A stretch of 64,000 nucleotides of DNA from Puia dinghuensis (lineage in GTDB: Bacteria > Bacteroidota > Bacteroidia > Chitinophagales > Chitinophagaceae), in the NCBI RefSeq assembly GCF_014642875.1, contig NZ_BMJC01000004.1, forward strand, positions 792,070 through 856,069, read 5' to 3'. This document shows, one piece after another, positions 7,464-16,481 of the stretch. The notes below the pieces were generated by a model. It did no database searches. It was given only the letters and a program-made list of their open reading frames with translations, and was not told where the DNA came from. Both the position numbers and the translations under genes were made by a program. Every line of letters begins with the position of its first letter. Within the stretch, counting starts at the first letter, position 1.

Positions 7464-7627
7464 TCGCTTAGTGCCGTTGGTGGTACAAAAATGCAAAAAG
7501 TTTCTGGCTTTTAAGGGGCTATTCGACGAAATTGCATAGGGATCATTACGGATGTATTCATTCGTAAAAACCCTGATTATTCAACGAAAATAACACATAT
7601 TTGGCATCTCAAAAGCAAGTTATCCGA

Positions 7628-7915
7628 ATGGAATCCTTTAACATCATCAACAACGAACAACAACAGCAATTTCAACTACACATCGACGGAGAACTGGCCT
7701 TTCTCGAATATCGCTTTCACGACGGCATCCTCGTGCTCATGCACACCGAGGTCCCCGACCAGTTGGGTGGCCGCGGCATCGCATCTGCCCTGGTCGTTGC
7801 CGCCTTTGATTACGCCCGTACTCACCACCTGAAAGTAAAGGTCTACTGCCCCTTCGTTCTTTCTTATGTGAAGCGGCACCCCGAACTCAACGACATGGTC
7901 ATCAAGCCGTCATAG
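7628..7915 (+). CDS. Small GNAT-like N-acetyltransferase (YidJ type)
   Basis: A 95-residue compact acetyltransferase-like protein of the Gcn5-related YidJ/YjdJ kind. LMHTEVPDQLGGRGIASALV is the shortened acyl-CoA-binding strand and loop, and VYCPFVLSYVKRHPEL is the conserved C-terminal signature. I use the ATG at 7628; the frame opens with TTG further up. The substrate is not known. It stands alone, divergent from the GGGP synthase. Confidence 0.85.
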   Translation: MESFNIINNEQQQQFQLHIDGELAFLEYRFHDGILVLMHTEVPDQLGGRGIASALVVAAFDYARTHHLKVKVYCPFVLSYVKRHPELNDMVIKPS

Positions 7916-7964
7916 CCCCGCCTGGCGCGAACAAAAAAATATACACATTTGTTTTACACATAGG

Positions 7965-8004
7965 TGGAAAATTACAATGTGGAAATATGGAAATGGAAAA
8001 TTAC
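7965..8004. repeat. Cluster of TGGAAA direct repeats upstream of nrdJ
   Basis: TGGAAA begins at 7965, 7980, 7988 and 7994. The first and last copies extend to an identical 11-mer, TGGAAAATTAC. The cluster ends about 75 bp before the nrdJ start codon. Clustered direct repeats at a promoter can be regulator sites. I see no B12-riboswitch B12 box in this gap. Confidence 0.5.
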
Positions 8005-8077
8005 TTTCGTTAACTCCCGAACCCGCTACGAAAACTAATTACCTAATAAAATCTTTTCAGCAAAAAAAGGACTGATC

Positions 8078-11000
8078 ATGGCAACAAAAAAGCAATCTGT
8101 AAAGGGCTTGCAATTCTCCCGCCGCTTCACCAGAGAAGATACCAATGTTTTCGATCAGTTTACCTACGATTATCGGACTTCGGTCATTCGCAATCCCACC
8201 GGGGAAGTGGTGTTTGAGATGAACAATGTAGAGGTACCGGCCCAGTGGTCCCAGATTGCAACCGACATCCTCGCACAGAAATATTTTCGCAAGGCAGGCG
8301 TCCCGCAACCGGACGGCTCCCTCGGCCGTGAGACATCGGTCAAACAGGTGGCACACCGCATGGCCAACTGCTGGCGCGTATGGGGCCAACGGTATGGCTA
8401 TTTTGCATCCGAAAAAGATGCACAGATATTCTACGAAGAACTGGTGTACAGCATCCTCGACCAGGCCTGCGTCCCCAACTCGCCCCAATGGTTCAACACG
8501 GGTCTCCACGAAAGCTATGGCATCACGGGTAAACCCCAGGGCCATTACTTTGTCGACCCCGCCGACGACCAATTGAAACGGTCCACCTCGGCCTATGAAA
8601 GACCTCAACCCCACGCCTGTTTCATCCTCAGCGTGGAAGACGATCTCGTCAACGAAGGCGGACTCATGGACCTCTGGGTCCGTGAAGCCCGTATCTTTAA
8701 ATATGGTTCCGGCGTAGGCACCAACTTCTCCTACATCCGTGGCGAAGGCGAAAAGCTTTCCGGCGGCGGAACCTCCAGCGGACTCATGAGCTTCCTGAAA
8801 ATAGGCGACCGCGCCGCAGGTGCTATCAAGTCTGGCGGCACTACCCGCAGGGCCGCAAAAATGGTCTGCCTCGATCTCGACCACCCGGAAGTGATGGAGT
8901 TCATCAATTGGAAAGTAGAAGAAGAAAAGAAAGTGGCTGCCCTCATCGCCGCCGGCTATCCCAGCGACTATGAAGGGGAAGCCTACCGCACTGTTTCCGG
9001 TCAGAATTCCAACAACTCCATCCGCATCCCCAACTCCTTCTTCGAAAAACTGGAGCACGATGAGGACTGGGAACTGACGGCCCGCAGCGACAAGAGGGTG
9101 ATGAAACGCATCCCCGCCCGCGAGGTCTGGAACCAGATCTCCTATGCCGCATGGCGCTGCGCAGACCCGGGGACACAATACGATACGACCATCAACGAAT
9201 GGCACACCTGCCCTGCAGGCGGCCCCATCCGGGCATCTAATCCTTGCAGTGAGTACATGTTCCTCGACAACACCGCCTGTAACCTGGCCTCCTTCAACCT
9301 CCGCCGCTTCTACAACGAAAAGACGAATACCTTCGATGTAGAAGACTTTGAATATTCAACGCGCCTCTGGACCACCGTCCTGGAGATATCCGTGCTCATG
9401 GCGCAATTTCCATCGAAAGAAGTAGCGCAGTTGTCTTACGACTACCGCACCCTGGGCCTCGGCTATGCCAACCTGGGATCGATGCTGATGATAATGGGCA
9501 TTCCTTATGACAGCGAAGAGGCCCGCGGCATTGCCGGCGCCATCACCGCGATCATGACGGGCATCGCCTACAAGACATCGGCGGAAATGGCCGGAGTGCT
9601 CGGCGCCTTCCCCCGCTACGAAGAGAACAGGGAAAGCATGCTTCGCGTGATGCGCAACCACCGGCTCGCGGCGTATGATGCCGACGAATACGAAGGCCTG
9701 GCGACAAAACCCCAGGGCCTGAAAGCAAAATACTGCCCGGACTATCTCCTGAAGGCCGCTACAAAGGCCTGGGACGAAGCCGTACAATTGGGTGAGAAAT
9801 ATGGCTATCGCAATGCGCAGTCCACCGTCATCGCGCCCACCGGTACTATTGGCCTGGTAATGGACTGCGACACCACCGGCGTGGAACCCGACTTCGCCCT
9901 GGTGAAGTTTAAAAAACTCTCCGGCGGCGGCTATTTCAAGATCATTAACCAGTCCGTACCGACGGCCCTGAAGAACCTCCATTACACCGACAAACAGATC
10001 GACGCCATCGTAAAATATGCCGTCGGTTCGGGAACGTTCGCCGGCGCCCCTGCCATCAACCACCAATCACTCAGCGAAAAAGGCTTCATCGCCGAAGAGA
10101 TAAAAAAGCTGGACGCCGCCGTCGGCTCCGCCTTCGAGATCGGCTTCGTATTCAACGTCTATACGCTTGGCGAAGAATGTCTCCAGCGCCTCGGCTTTAA
10201 ACCCGCACAATACTACAACTTCGAATGGAGCCTGCTGGAAGCCCTCGGTTTCTCCGAAGAAGAGATCGAAGCCGCCAACAACTATGTCTGTGGCACAATG
10301 ACCGTCGAAGGCGCCCCCTTCCTCAAAGACGAGCACTTGGCCGTATTCGACTGCGCCAACAAATGCGGTAAGAAAGGCCAGCGTTATATCCACGCCCACG
10401 GTCATATCCGCATGATGGCCGCCGCCCAACCCTTCATCAGTGGCGCTATCTCCAAAACGATAAACCTCCCCCACGAGGCGACGGTAGAAGAGATCGCAGA
10501 CGCCTATCTGCTGAGCTGGAAACTGGCGCTAAAAGCCTGCGCGCTCTATCGCGACGGCTCCAAATTGTCACAGCCGCTTAGCACAAAATCTGACAGGAAA
10601 AAGAAGGAAACCGAAGCCGACAAGGGAACAGCCGCTACACAGGAAGCGGCCGCGGCGCCCCAGCCTGTCGCCGAATCCACCATCGTCGACCTCGGCAAGC
10701 TCACCGTTCAAGAACTCCTCGAAGAGGTACAGCGCAGGGTCCAGGCCTCCCCCGACACAAAGCTGAAAAGGGCCCTGGCCACCATCGTCGAACGTCGCAC
10801 CCTGCCCGCCAAACGCCGTGGCTTTACCCAGAAGGCAAAGATCAACGGCCAGGCTATCTTCCTGCGGACGGGCGAATACAGCGACGGCACTGTCGGTGAG
10901 ATCTTCATAGACATGGCCAAGGAAGGTGCTACCATGCGCAGCATGCTCAACTGCTTCGCCATTGCCATCTCCATCGGCCTCCAATACGGCGTACCGCTGG

Positions 11001-11494
11001 AAGAATTTGTAGAGAAATTTGTATTCACCCGGTTCGAACCATCCGGGATGGTCGACCACCCCAATATCAAGAGCACTACCTCGATTGTCGACTTCATTTT
11101 CCGGTCGCTGGCCTACGAATACCTGCACCGCACCGATCTCGTACACGTCATCGACCGGCCGGAAGTTGCCAACAGCGGCGCCGACGACTGGGACCTGCCC
11201 GGCAACTCCGATGCCGGTAACAAACCCGAACTCAGCGACGTACGCATCGTAGCAAAAGCCGGCGGTAATACCCCCACCAGCGGTAATGCCCCCGCCGGTG
11301 GCGCCCAGCCGGCAAAAGCACCCAGGGTCACCGCTTCCGTTGGCCGCGCCGACAATGGCCTGGATGCCATCAACCAGGCCGCCAGGAGCATGCAAAGCGA
11401 TGCCCCGGCCTGCAACACCTGCGGTCATATCACCATCCGCAGCGGAACCTGCTATAAATGCCTCAACTGCGGCAATAGCATGGGCTGCAGCTAA
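8078..11494 (+). CDS. nrdJ: Vitamin B12-dependent (class II) ribonucleotide reductase
   Basis: This 1138-residue enzyme reduces ribonucleotides to deoxyribonucleotides, using adenosylcobalamin to make the thiyl radical, with or without oxygen. HACFILS around residue 180 supplies one redox cysteine, and NPCSE around residue 389 carries the radical Cys and the Asn/Glu pair of the active site. APTGTIG near residue 587 is the substrate-phosphate loop. Residues 880-1020 form a TSCPD-like domain (NCFAIAISIGLQYG). The C-terminus CNTCGH...CYKCLNCGNSMGCS has a zinc-ribbon-like cluster with a terminal redox cysteine. Residues 840-870 and 1050-1110 are low-complexity linkers. It stands as a single gene. 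Confidence 0.96.
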   Translation: MATKKQSVKGLQFSRRFTREDTNVFDQFTYDYRTSVIRNPTGEVVFEMNNVEVPAQWSQIATDILAQKYFRKAGVPQPDGSLGRETSVKQVAHRMANCWRVWGQRYGYFASEKDAQIFYEELVYSILDQACVPNSPQWFNTGLHESYGITGKPQGHYFVDPADDQLKRSTSAYERPQPHACFILSVEDDLVNEGGLMDLWVREARIFKYGSGVGTNFSYIRGEGEKLSGGGTSSGLMSFLKIGDRAAGAIKSGGTTRRAAKMVCLDLDHPEVMEFINWKVEEEKKVAALIAAGYPSDYEGEAYRTVSGQNSNNSIRIPNSFFEKLEHDEDWELTARSDKRVMKRIPAREVWNQISYAAWRCADPGTQYDTTINEWHTCPAGGPIRASNPCSEYMFLDNTACNLASFNLRRFYNEKTNTFDVEDFEYSTRLWTTVLEISVLMAQFPSKEVAQLSYDYRTLGLGYANLGSMLMIMGIPYDSEEARGIAGAITAIMTGIAYKTSAEMAGVLGAFPRYEENRESMLRVMRNHRLAAYDADEYEGLATKPQGLKAKYCPDYLLKAATKAWDEAVQLGEKYGYRNAQSTVIAPTGTIGLVMDCDTTGVEPDFALVKFKKLSGGGYFKIINQSVPTALKNLHYTDKQIDAIVKYAVGSGTFAGAPAINHQSLSEKGFIAEEIKKLDAAVGSAFEIGFVFNVYTLGEECLQRLGFKPAQYYNFEWSLLEALGFSEEEIEAANNYVCGTMTVEGAPFLKDEHLAVFDCANKCGKKGQRYIHAHGHIRMMAAAQPFISGAISKTINLPHEATVEEIADAYLLSWKLALKACALYRDGSKLSQPLSTKSDRKKKETEADKGTAATQEAAAAPQPVAESTIVDLGKLTVQELLEEVQRRVQASPDTKLKRALATIVERRTLPAKRRGFTQKAKINGQAIFLRTGEYSDGTVGEIFIDMAKEGATMRSMLNCFAIAISIGLQYGVPLEEFVEKFVFTRFEPSGMVDHPNIKSTTSIVDFIFRSLAYEYLHRTDLVHVIDRPEVANSGADDWDLPGNSDAGNKPELSDVRIVAKAGGNTPTSGNAPAGGAQPAKAPRVTASVGRADNGLDAINQAARSMQSDAPACNTCGHITIRSGTCYKCLNCGNSMGCS

Positions 11495-11580
11495 TTGGCC
11501 CGCAACGCCCACGCTGCGGCCCGGGACCACCGCGACTTGGCCCCAAAGGCCCACAACAATGTCTTAGGACGGTACTTAAA
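11495..11580 (+). other. C-rich, G-poor tract after the nrdJ stop (possible Rho-loading site)
   Basis: The first 70 or so bases after the nrdJ stop are C-rich on the coding strand with few G runs, like other post-stop tracts in this window. Rho-utilisation sites have this composition. No gene is visible here; the long antisense ORF opposite this segment is a shadow. Confidence 0.3.
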
Positions 11581-11590
11581 CCATAAACAC

Positions 11591-11622
11591 ATTCCCTCAT
11601 TTCCATGGGGGAATTTTCTTTT
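11591..11622 (+). terminator. Probable intrinsic terminator of nrdJ
   Basis: ATTCCC, a 12-base loop, GGGAAT and then TTTCTTTT. The 6-bp stem plus T-rich tail lies 97 nt after the nrdJ stop. From 11623 to 11792 I see nothing except the upstream region of the small lipoprotein. Confidence 0.5.
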
Positions 11623-11792
11623 CAGATCATGAATGTCTTCCTCCCGGGGCCTCTTCGTAAAAATGGTTATTTTTTCCGCTGGTGCCATCGTATCTTTTCA
11701 AGGGAAGCATAGATATTTTATTACATCTTAACACTTACGGAAAATACTAATATCAGCTTTCGGTCGTTTTTAATAATCCTGTAAACCCTAAA

Positions 11793-11924
11793 ATGAAAAA
11801 CATGAAGCGTTTTCTTGTTGCAATCGTCATCCTTTCAAGCATCTCATTGTTTTCCTGTAGCCGTAGCGTGACACCTGATCAGGCAGCCAGCAATCACTAC
11901 AGCCACTGTAGGGATATGCGCTAG
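11793..11924 (+). CDS. Tiny lipoprotein (43 residues)
   Basis: An ATG-started 43-codon gene. Residues 1-21 form a signal peptide (MKNMKRFLVAIVILSSISLF) ending in the lipobox SLFSC, with Cys22 as the lipidated residue. Only about 20 residues remain after processing, with one more Cys in SHCRDMR. A strong terminator follows 39 nt after the stop, which supports a real, separately transcribed gene. Function unknown. It could be a membrane-anchored peptide or a degenerate remnant. Confidence 0.65.
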   Translation: MKNMKRFLVAIVILSSISLFSCSRSVTPDQAASNHYSHCRDMR

Positions 11925-11962
11925 GCACTAAAGAGATTAGGTATGGGCAAACTTGACTTTTA

Positions 11963-11993
11963 GGCCTCCGCCAACCGGCGGGGGCTTTTTTTT
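11963..11993 (+). terminator. Strong intrinsic terminator after the tiny lipoprotein
   Basis: GCCTCCGCC, AACC loop, GGCGGGGGC followed by eight T. GC-rich stem and long T-run make this a clear Rho-independent terminator. Confidence 0.85.
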
Positions 11994-12058
11994 GCCCGAA
12001 GCGCCCTCATTTTCATTATTTTTACCCGCACATAAACGCACATAAAAAGCATCGGAGG

Positions 12059-12535
12059 ATGACTATTCAATTCGGATACAATAAAAAGCAGGTTTTAGAT
12101 GGGTTACGCGGCCACTTTTTCAGCAGACCAGAGATCCGAACGATGGTCATTATGATCAACGTATTCGCCATCCTATCGGCTATCCTGTTCGCTTTCAAGA
12201 AGATACAGGCCCTTCCCTTCCTCATCTTCTCTGTCCTCTGGTTCTGCCTCTGGATATCCATTCGCCGGCTTCTCCCCCTCAGCATCTACAAGCGCTCAGC
12301 CACCTTCCAGGACACCTTTACCCTAAGCCTGGAAGACCGCGGCATCCTGCTGATAACAAAAAAAGGCCAGCAACTCTGGGAATGGGAAGACTTTACTGCA
12401 TTCAAAGAGACCATCTATTTCTTCCATGTCTATTTCAGCCCGCGCTCGTTCTTCATGATCCCCAAAGACTCCTTTAAAGACATCACCGAGATCCAGGCCG
12501 CCCGCAAACTGCTAAAAGAGCGCATCGGGAAATAA
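12059..12535 (+). CDS. YcxB-like membrane protein
   Basis: A 158-residue protein with two predicted membrane segments at about residues 28-46 and 50-68, followed by a cytoplasmic domain. Its TITKKGQQLWEWEDF...YFFHVYFSPRSFFMIPK pattern matches the C-terminal YcxB-like domain as I remember it. A good ribosome site (GGAGG just before the ATG) supports this start. Function unknown. It stands alone between two terminator-like regions. Confidence 0.75.
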   Translation: MTIQFGYNKKQVLDGLRGHFFSRPEIRTMVIMINVFAILSAILFAFKKIQALPFLIFSVLWFCLWISIRRLLPLSIYKRSATFQDTFTLSLEDRGILLITKKGQQLWEWEDFTAFKETIYFFHVYFSPRSFFMIPKDSFKDITEIQAARKLLKERIGK

Positions 12536-12635
12536 CCCCCGTACCCCGTAACCCGCGCCCCGGCCCCTCGTGCGCCCGCGCCTCCACCGCAGCCCCGGCC
12601 CGCCGCCGGCCCCCCGCCAAACCCGCGATCCGTGC
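12536..12635 (+). other. C-rich intergenic tract between converging genes
   Basis: About 100 bases with long C runs and repeated GCCCC and CCCGC units on the plus strand, directly after the stop of the YcxB-like gene. No gene, tRNA or hairpin with a T-run is visible. The composition suits Rho-dependent termination of the plus-strand transcript. Confidence 0.35.
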
Positions 12636-13658
12636 CTACTTCGGCTTGTACTTCGCCTCCTCAAAAATGGTGCGCGCAGGCGTCGCCATCACCTGCGCCG
12701 GCGTCAGCTTCCCATGCTCCGCCACATACTTCTTCACTATCTGCCATCCCACCCATGCGCCGATATTGCCGGGAGAAGCATCGGGCATGCCAAGGGTTTT
12801 AGGCCCTTCCCCGATATAATTCTTGATAATATCCGGGTCCAGCGTATACAGATCGGTAGCCTGCAGAAAAAAATTCCAGATGGACGCCTCATTGCCTGCG
12901 CACCAGTTCAGCTGGGCCTGCGTATAATCCGTCCGGATACTATCCGGCGCATCCGGATCAAGTTTGCCCGCAAGCCAGAAATACCTCCCCTTGATGACCA
13001 TCTGCTCTATCAGCGGCCGGTTATCACTGCTGTCGGGAAAGATATCCTGCGCAATGGCATTGAGGCAATTGGCGGTGATATATTCCGGTTTGAACCGCCG
13101 TGAGACATACAGGGGATACATGTCCTGGCCCTTGCTCGTAAGATAAAAGGAGAAATTGGCGCCAGCATAGGATTGCAACCCTATCGCCAGCGTATAAGAA
13201 GTGATGGCCACGCCCGGGCCATCGAACGGACCGGTGAAAGCAACCACCTTGGGCGGCAGCTTATACTGCGGAAAATAATATTTCACATACCGGAAACCTT
13301 GCTGCAGCTCCGGTTCCAGCCAATCCAGCTGCTTGTATTTTTGCTTCAGCGAATCCTCGACGCCATGATAGGTTACCAGGAATTCCCTCGCCGCGGCAAA
13401 GGCAAGCCTGCTCGTGTCGGATAACTGCTCGTCTGATCCAAGGATATTCGCCACAAAATCCGGCGTGAAATACGGATACCGCCGGCTCAGCTGAAAAAGC
13501 CCCCGCGGAATATTATTCGAATCGAGACTAAAAAAAGCGGTATCAAAACGTTCGATATGCACCTTCCCGACATCGATCCCCGAAACATCCGGCTTATCAG
13601 CGGAACCACAGGATACAAGACCAACACAGGCAACAAGAAAAAACCCGATAATTCTCAT
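12636..13658 (-). CDS. gldB: GldB-like gliding-motility lipoprotein
   Basis: A 340-residue lipoprotein. The signal peptide MRIIGFFLVACVGLVSC has its lipobox Cys at residue 17. The mature part opens with VHIERFDTAFFSLD, and YPYFTPDFVANILG near residue 65 is the GldB signature. In flavobacteria GldB is required for gliding and works with the type IX secretion/gliding machinery at the cell envelope. The window also encodes a T9SS-sorted protease, consistent with a working T9SS. The start overlaps the stop of the upstream TfoX-domain gene by ATGA. Confidence 0.85.
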   Translation of the reverse strand: MRIIGFFLVACVGLVSCGSADKPDVSGIDVGKVHIERFDTAFFSLDSNNIPRGLFQLSRRYPYFTPDFVANILGSDEQLSDTSRLAFAAAREFLVTYHGVEDSLKQKYKQLDWLEPELQQGFRYVKYYFPQYKLPPKVVAFTGPFDGPGVAITSYTLAIGLQSYAGANFSFYLTSKGQDMYPLYVSRRFKPEYITANCLNAIAQDIFPDSSDNRPLIEQMVIKGRYFWLAGKLDPDAPDSIRTDYTQAQLNWCAGNEASIWNFFLQATDLYTLDPDIIKNYIGEGPKTLGMPDASPGNIGAWVGWQIVKKYVAEHGKLTPAQVMATPARTIFEEAKYKPK

Positions 13659-14008
13659 TTCTTTTTTTTAACAACTTTTTTCGAAGCTTTTGCTTCCTTA
13701 TTAAACGCAAGTGCGAGATTCACCCAATATTCAAAATCCTTTTTCTTCTTGATGCCTTCCTCACTGACGAAGACAAAACCCGTCATCGTTCGGCCGTTGT
13801 GGATCATCGGCCTGCAATGATTCATCTCCAGCGCTTCGGCATATTTGTCCGGCCCGATGCGGCAAAGCATCTCATCCAGCCGGACGCAGAGACACATCTT
13901 GCCATTCACCATAAAACAGATGCCATGGAACATCTTCTTTTCTTCCACATCCGGAAGATGAGCGAGGGCCTCTCTTATCCGGTGGGCCAACCGTTCATTG
14001 AAAGCCAT
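13655..14008 (-). CDS. TfoX N-terminal-domain protein
   Basis: A 117-residue protein beginning MAFNERLAHRIREALA. The motif KKMFHGICFMVNGKMCLCV (around residues 25-43) followed by RPMIHNGRTMTGFVFV is typical of stand-alone TfoX N-terminal domains (YjhX/YcgX type). The C-terminus is a lysine-rich tail. I reject a 55-residue N-terminal extension (to 14173) because the family starts at this ATG and the extension overlaps the nadE promoter region. It is translationally coupled to gldB. Its role is unknown; whole TfoX controls competence elsewhere, but that cannot be inferred here. Confidence 0.8.
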   Translation of the reverse strand: MAFNERLAHRIREALAHLPDVEEKKMFHGICFMVNGKMCLCVRLDEMLCRIGPDKYAEALEMNHCRPMIHNGRTMTGFVFVSEEGIKKKKDFEYWVNLALAFNKEAKASKKVVKKKK

Positions 14009-14080
14009 AGCCAAATATAACAATTCTAACCTAACCGCAGGGCTGTCAGACGGTGCACCGGACACACGGGGAAATTTGCG

Positions 14081-14088
14081 TAAATTTG
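14081..14088 (+). promoter_or_regulatory. -7 element TAAATTTG directly before nadE
   Basis: A perfect match to the Bacteroidota -7 consensus TAnnTTTG, ending 5 nt before the nadE ATG. Transcription would start at or within the first codon, so the mRNA would be leaderless or nearly so. No good -33 TTG is seen at the 20-nt spacing. Confidence 0.45.
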
Positions 14089-14092
14089 CACC

Positions 14093-15880
14093 ATGAAAAT
14101 CGCACTCGCTCAACAAAATTATCATATCGGGAATTTTGAGGCGAACACCCGGAAAATAATCGCGGGCATCCACCAGGCCAAAGCCGCCGGCGCCGACCTC
14201 GTAGTCTTCACCGAATTATCTGTCTGCGGTTACCCACCCCGTGATTTTCTGGAGTTCGATGATTTCATCACGCAGTCCTATGAAGCGATCGATCGCATCC
14301 GCCAGGAAGCCGACACCATCGGCGTCATCGTGGGCGCACCGGCGCGCAACCCCGCACGGGAAGGGAAAGATCTATTCAATGCGGCCTGGCTTCTCTACGA
14401 AAAAGAGATCAAGGGCGTCGCTCACAAAACCTGCCTGCCCAATTATGACGTATTCGACGAATACCGTTATTTCGAACCCGCATTCGAATGGAAGGTCATC
14501 CCCTTCAAAGGCAAAAAGATCGCCCTCACCATCTGCGAAGACGTTTGGAATCTGGGCGACAACCCCCTCTACCGGGTCTGCCCGATGGATCACCTGATCC
14601 GTCAGCATCCCGATGTGATGATCAATATTTCCGCATCGCCCTTCAATTACGATCGCGACGAAGATCGCAAGGAAGTCGTACGCCAGAACGTCCTGAAATA
14701 CCATCTCCCCATGTACTACTGCAATGCAGTAGGCTCACAGACAGAGATCGTCTTCGACGGCAGCAGCCTCGTCTACGATGCAAAAGGCAACCTCATCCAC
14801 GAATTGAGATCCTTCGAAGAAGACTTTGCGGTTGTCAGCCTGCCACACCGGGTGCCGCCGCTGTACGAAGAGCTGCTGCCCGGACTCTCCGTGCGCACCG
14901 GTTCGGAAGACGACACAACCTCGCATTCCGGCGCGGCCACGCCTGGCGCGGCCATCGCCCCTGCCGTCTTCGATAAAGATCTGCAGGTGTCAAAACAATA
15001 CGATCCTCAGCGCGTCCTCGAATATCTAACTGATGATCGCAATATCAGCCAGATCAGGAAGGCGCTGCTCATGGGCATCCGCGATTATTTTTCGAAAATG
15101 GGCTTTGGCAAGGCCATCATCGCCAGCAGCGGCGGCATCGACAGCGCCGTTACCCTGGCCCTGGCCTGCGAAGCCTTGGGGAAAGATAATGTTCGCGCCA
15201 TCCTTCTTCCCTCTGCTTACTCCACCTCGCACTCGGTCAGCGACGCCGAACAACTGTCACGCAACCTCGGCAACCCCTATGACATCATTCCCATCCGCGA
15301 AGTATATGATGCCCTCATCCATACCCTCGCACCGGTTTTCAAAGACACTCCCTTCGGGCTCGCCGAAGAAAATCTCCAAAGCCGCACGCGCGGCAACCTC
15401 GTGATGGGCCTCGCCAACAAGTTTGGTTATATCATGCTCAACACCTCCAATAAAAGCGAACTGGCGACGGGTTATGGCACCCTGTACGGCGACATGGCCG
15501 GCGGTCTTAGCGTACTCGGTGATGTATATAAGGGACAGGTGTATGCCCTCGCCCACGACATCAACCGTGATGGGGAGATCATCCCGGTGAACATCCTCCA
15601 CAAAGCCCCCTCCGCCGAGCTCCGGCCCGGCCAGAAAGACAGCGACAGCCTGCCCGATTACGACACCCTGGATAAAGTACTGTACCAGTATATCGAACGG
15701 CGGCAGGGACCCGCAGCCATCGCCGCCATGGGTATCGACAAAGCCGTCGTCAGCCGCATCCTCCGGTTGGTGAATACAAGCGAATACAAACGCAACCAGT
15801 TCTGCCCCATCATCAGGGTCAGCTGCAAAGCATTCGGGGTGGGCAGACGCGTGCCCATAGTGGGGAAATATCTGTCTTAA
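14093..15880 (+). CDS. nadE: Glutamine-dependent NAD+ synthase
   Basis: This 595-residue two-domain enzyme amidates deamido-NAD+ to NAD+. Residues 1-270 form a nitrilase-type glutaminase: Glu in FTELSVCGYPP (near residue 42), a Lys around residue 113 and the nucleophile Cys in TICEDVWN (near residue 148). The C-terminal half is the ATP-pyrophosphatase synthetase with SSGGIDSAVT near residue 345 and NKSELATGYGT around residue 455. A Thr/Ser/Ala-rich insert at about 275-300 links the domains. Single gene. Confidence 0.95.
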   Translation: MKIALAQQNYHIGNFEANTRKIIAGIHQAKAAGADLVVFTELSVCGYPPRDFLEFDDFITQSYEAIDRIRQEADTIGVIVGAPARNPAREGKDLFNAAWLLYEKEIKGVAHKTCLPNYDVFDEYRYFEPAFEWKVIPFKGKKIALTICEDVWNLGDNPLYRVCPMDHLIRQHPDVMINISASPFNYDRDEDRKEVVRQNVLKYHLPMYYCNAVGSQTEIVFDGSSLVYDAKGNLIHELRSFEEDFAVVSLPHRVPPLYEELLPGLSVRTGSEDDTTSHSGAATPGAAIAPAVFDKDLQVSKQYDPQRVLEYLTDDRNISQIRKALLMGIRDYFSKMGFGKAIIASSGGIDSAVTLALACEALGKDNVRAILLPSAYSTSHSVSDAEQLSRNLGNPYDIIPIREVYDALIHTLAPVFKDTPFGLAEENLQSRTRGNLVMGLANKFGYIMLNTSNKSELATGYGTLYGDMAGGLSVLGDVYKGQVYALAHDINRDGEIIPVNILHKAPSAELRPGQKDSDSLPDYDTLDKVLYQYIERRQGPAAIAAMGIDKAVVSRILRLVNTSEYKRNQFCPIIRVSCKAFGVGRRVPIVGKYLS

Positions 15881-15893
15881 ACCAGGAGAGAAC

Positions 15894-16394
15894 CTAGTGT
15901 TTCAGCTCTACGATATACCGGTAGTTGACACCCAGGTAGGTAGAATCCCTGTATACCCAGAAGTGCGTCGAATCGAGCTTGAGGATCGTCACCCCTGATT
16001 GCAATACGGGATTGAACGATGCTTTCAAGGTCTTAGTATCCGTGCTCAACGACCAGGTAAAGGATGACGTCTGGGCTTCACCCACCGTACAATGTTTGGT
16101 GCCCGTATTGACAGTACCGGTATTATTCGAGGCAAAAGTCCAACTGTCATCCCGTTCACACGGCGGGACGACGGTAGTATCACCTCCCTGGGTGATCGTG
16201 AAGCTGTTGTTGGTGTCGAGACCCGAAGTATCATACTTCCAGGCAGAAAGAACAATAAGGTTAGTCTTGATCAGTGCGGAGTCGGCATTATTATTGTTAT
16301 TCCCGTTGCCATTGTTCTTTGAACACGAGATGGCAATGCAAATGACCAGCAATGCTGCCGGTAGGTAGTGGAGTGGGCGGATCAAACTTTTCAT
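15894..16394 (-). CDS. Lipocalin-like lipoprotein, function unknown
   Basis: A 166-residue lipoprotein. The signal peptide MKSLIRPLHYLPAALLVICIA ends in a SC lipobox, followed by an Asn/Gly-rich spacer. The rest holds SAWKYDTSGLD, DDSWTFASNNTGTV and a closing strand pattern, as in small lipocalin-like domains with one Cys pair. I use the ATG at 16394; a TTG further up is unlikely. It converges on nadE with a 13-nt gap. It resembles the next gene (16482-16916) in plan, so the two may be diverged paralogues. Confidence 0.7.
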   Translation of the reverse strand: MKSLIRPLHYLPAALLVICIAISCSKNNGNGNNNNNADSALIKTNLIVLSAWKYDTSGLDTNNSFTITQGGDTTVVPPCERDDSWTFASNNTGTVNTGTKHCTVGEAQTSSFTWSLSTDTKTLKASFNPVLQSGVTILKLDSTHFWVYRDSTYLGVNYRYIVELKH

Positions 16395-16481
16395 GGTTTT
16401 AGTTAACAGGTTATGCAAAGGTCAGACCAAGATAATGCATATTCTGGTAAAAGACCATAGTAGATTTACGGTGCGTATAAG

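Noticed and set aside
7916-8077. Possible cobalamin riboswitch before nrdJ
   Set aside because: The gap is only about 160 bp and lacks a B12-box-like sequence. Only TGGAAA repeats are seen.
8057-11554. Long antisense open frames (382, 236, 135 and 328 residues) opposite nrdJ
   Set aside because: nrdJ is certain from its motifs, and the antisense frames are rich in Gly, Val, Asp and Phe in the way expected from the complementary strand of a G+C-rich gene. They have no recognisable domains.
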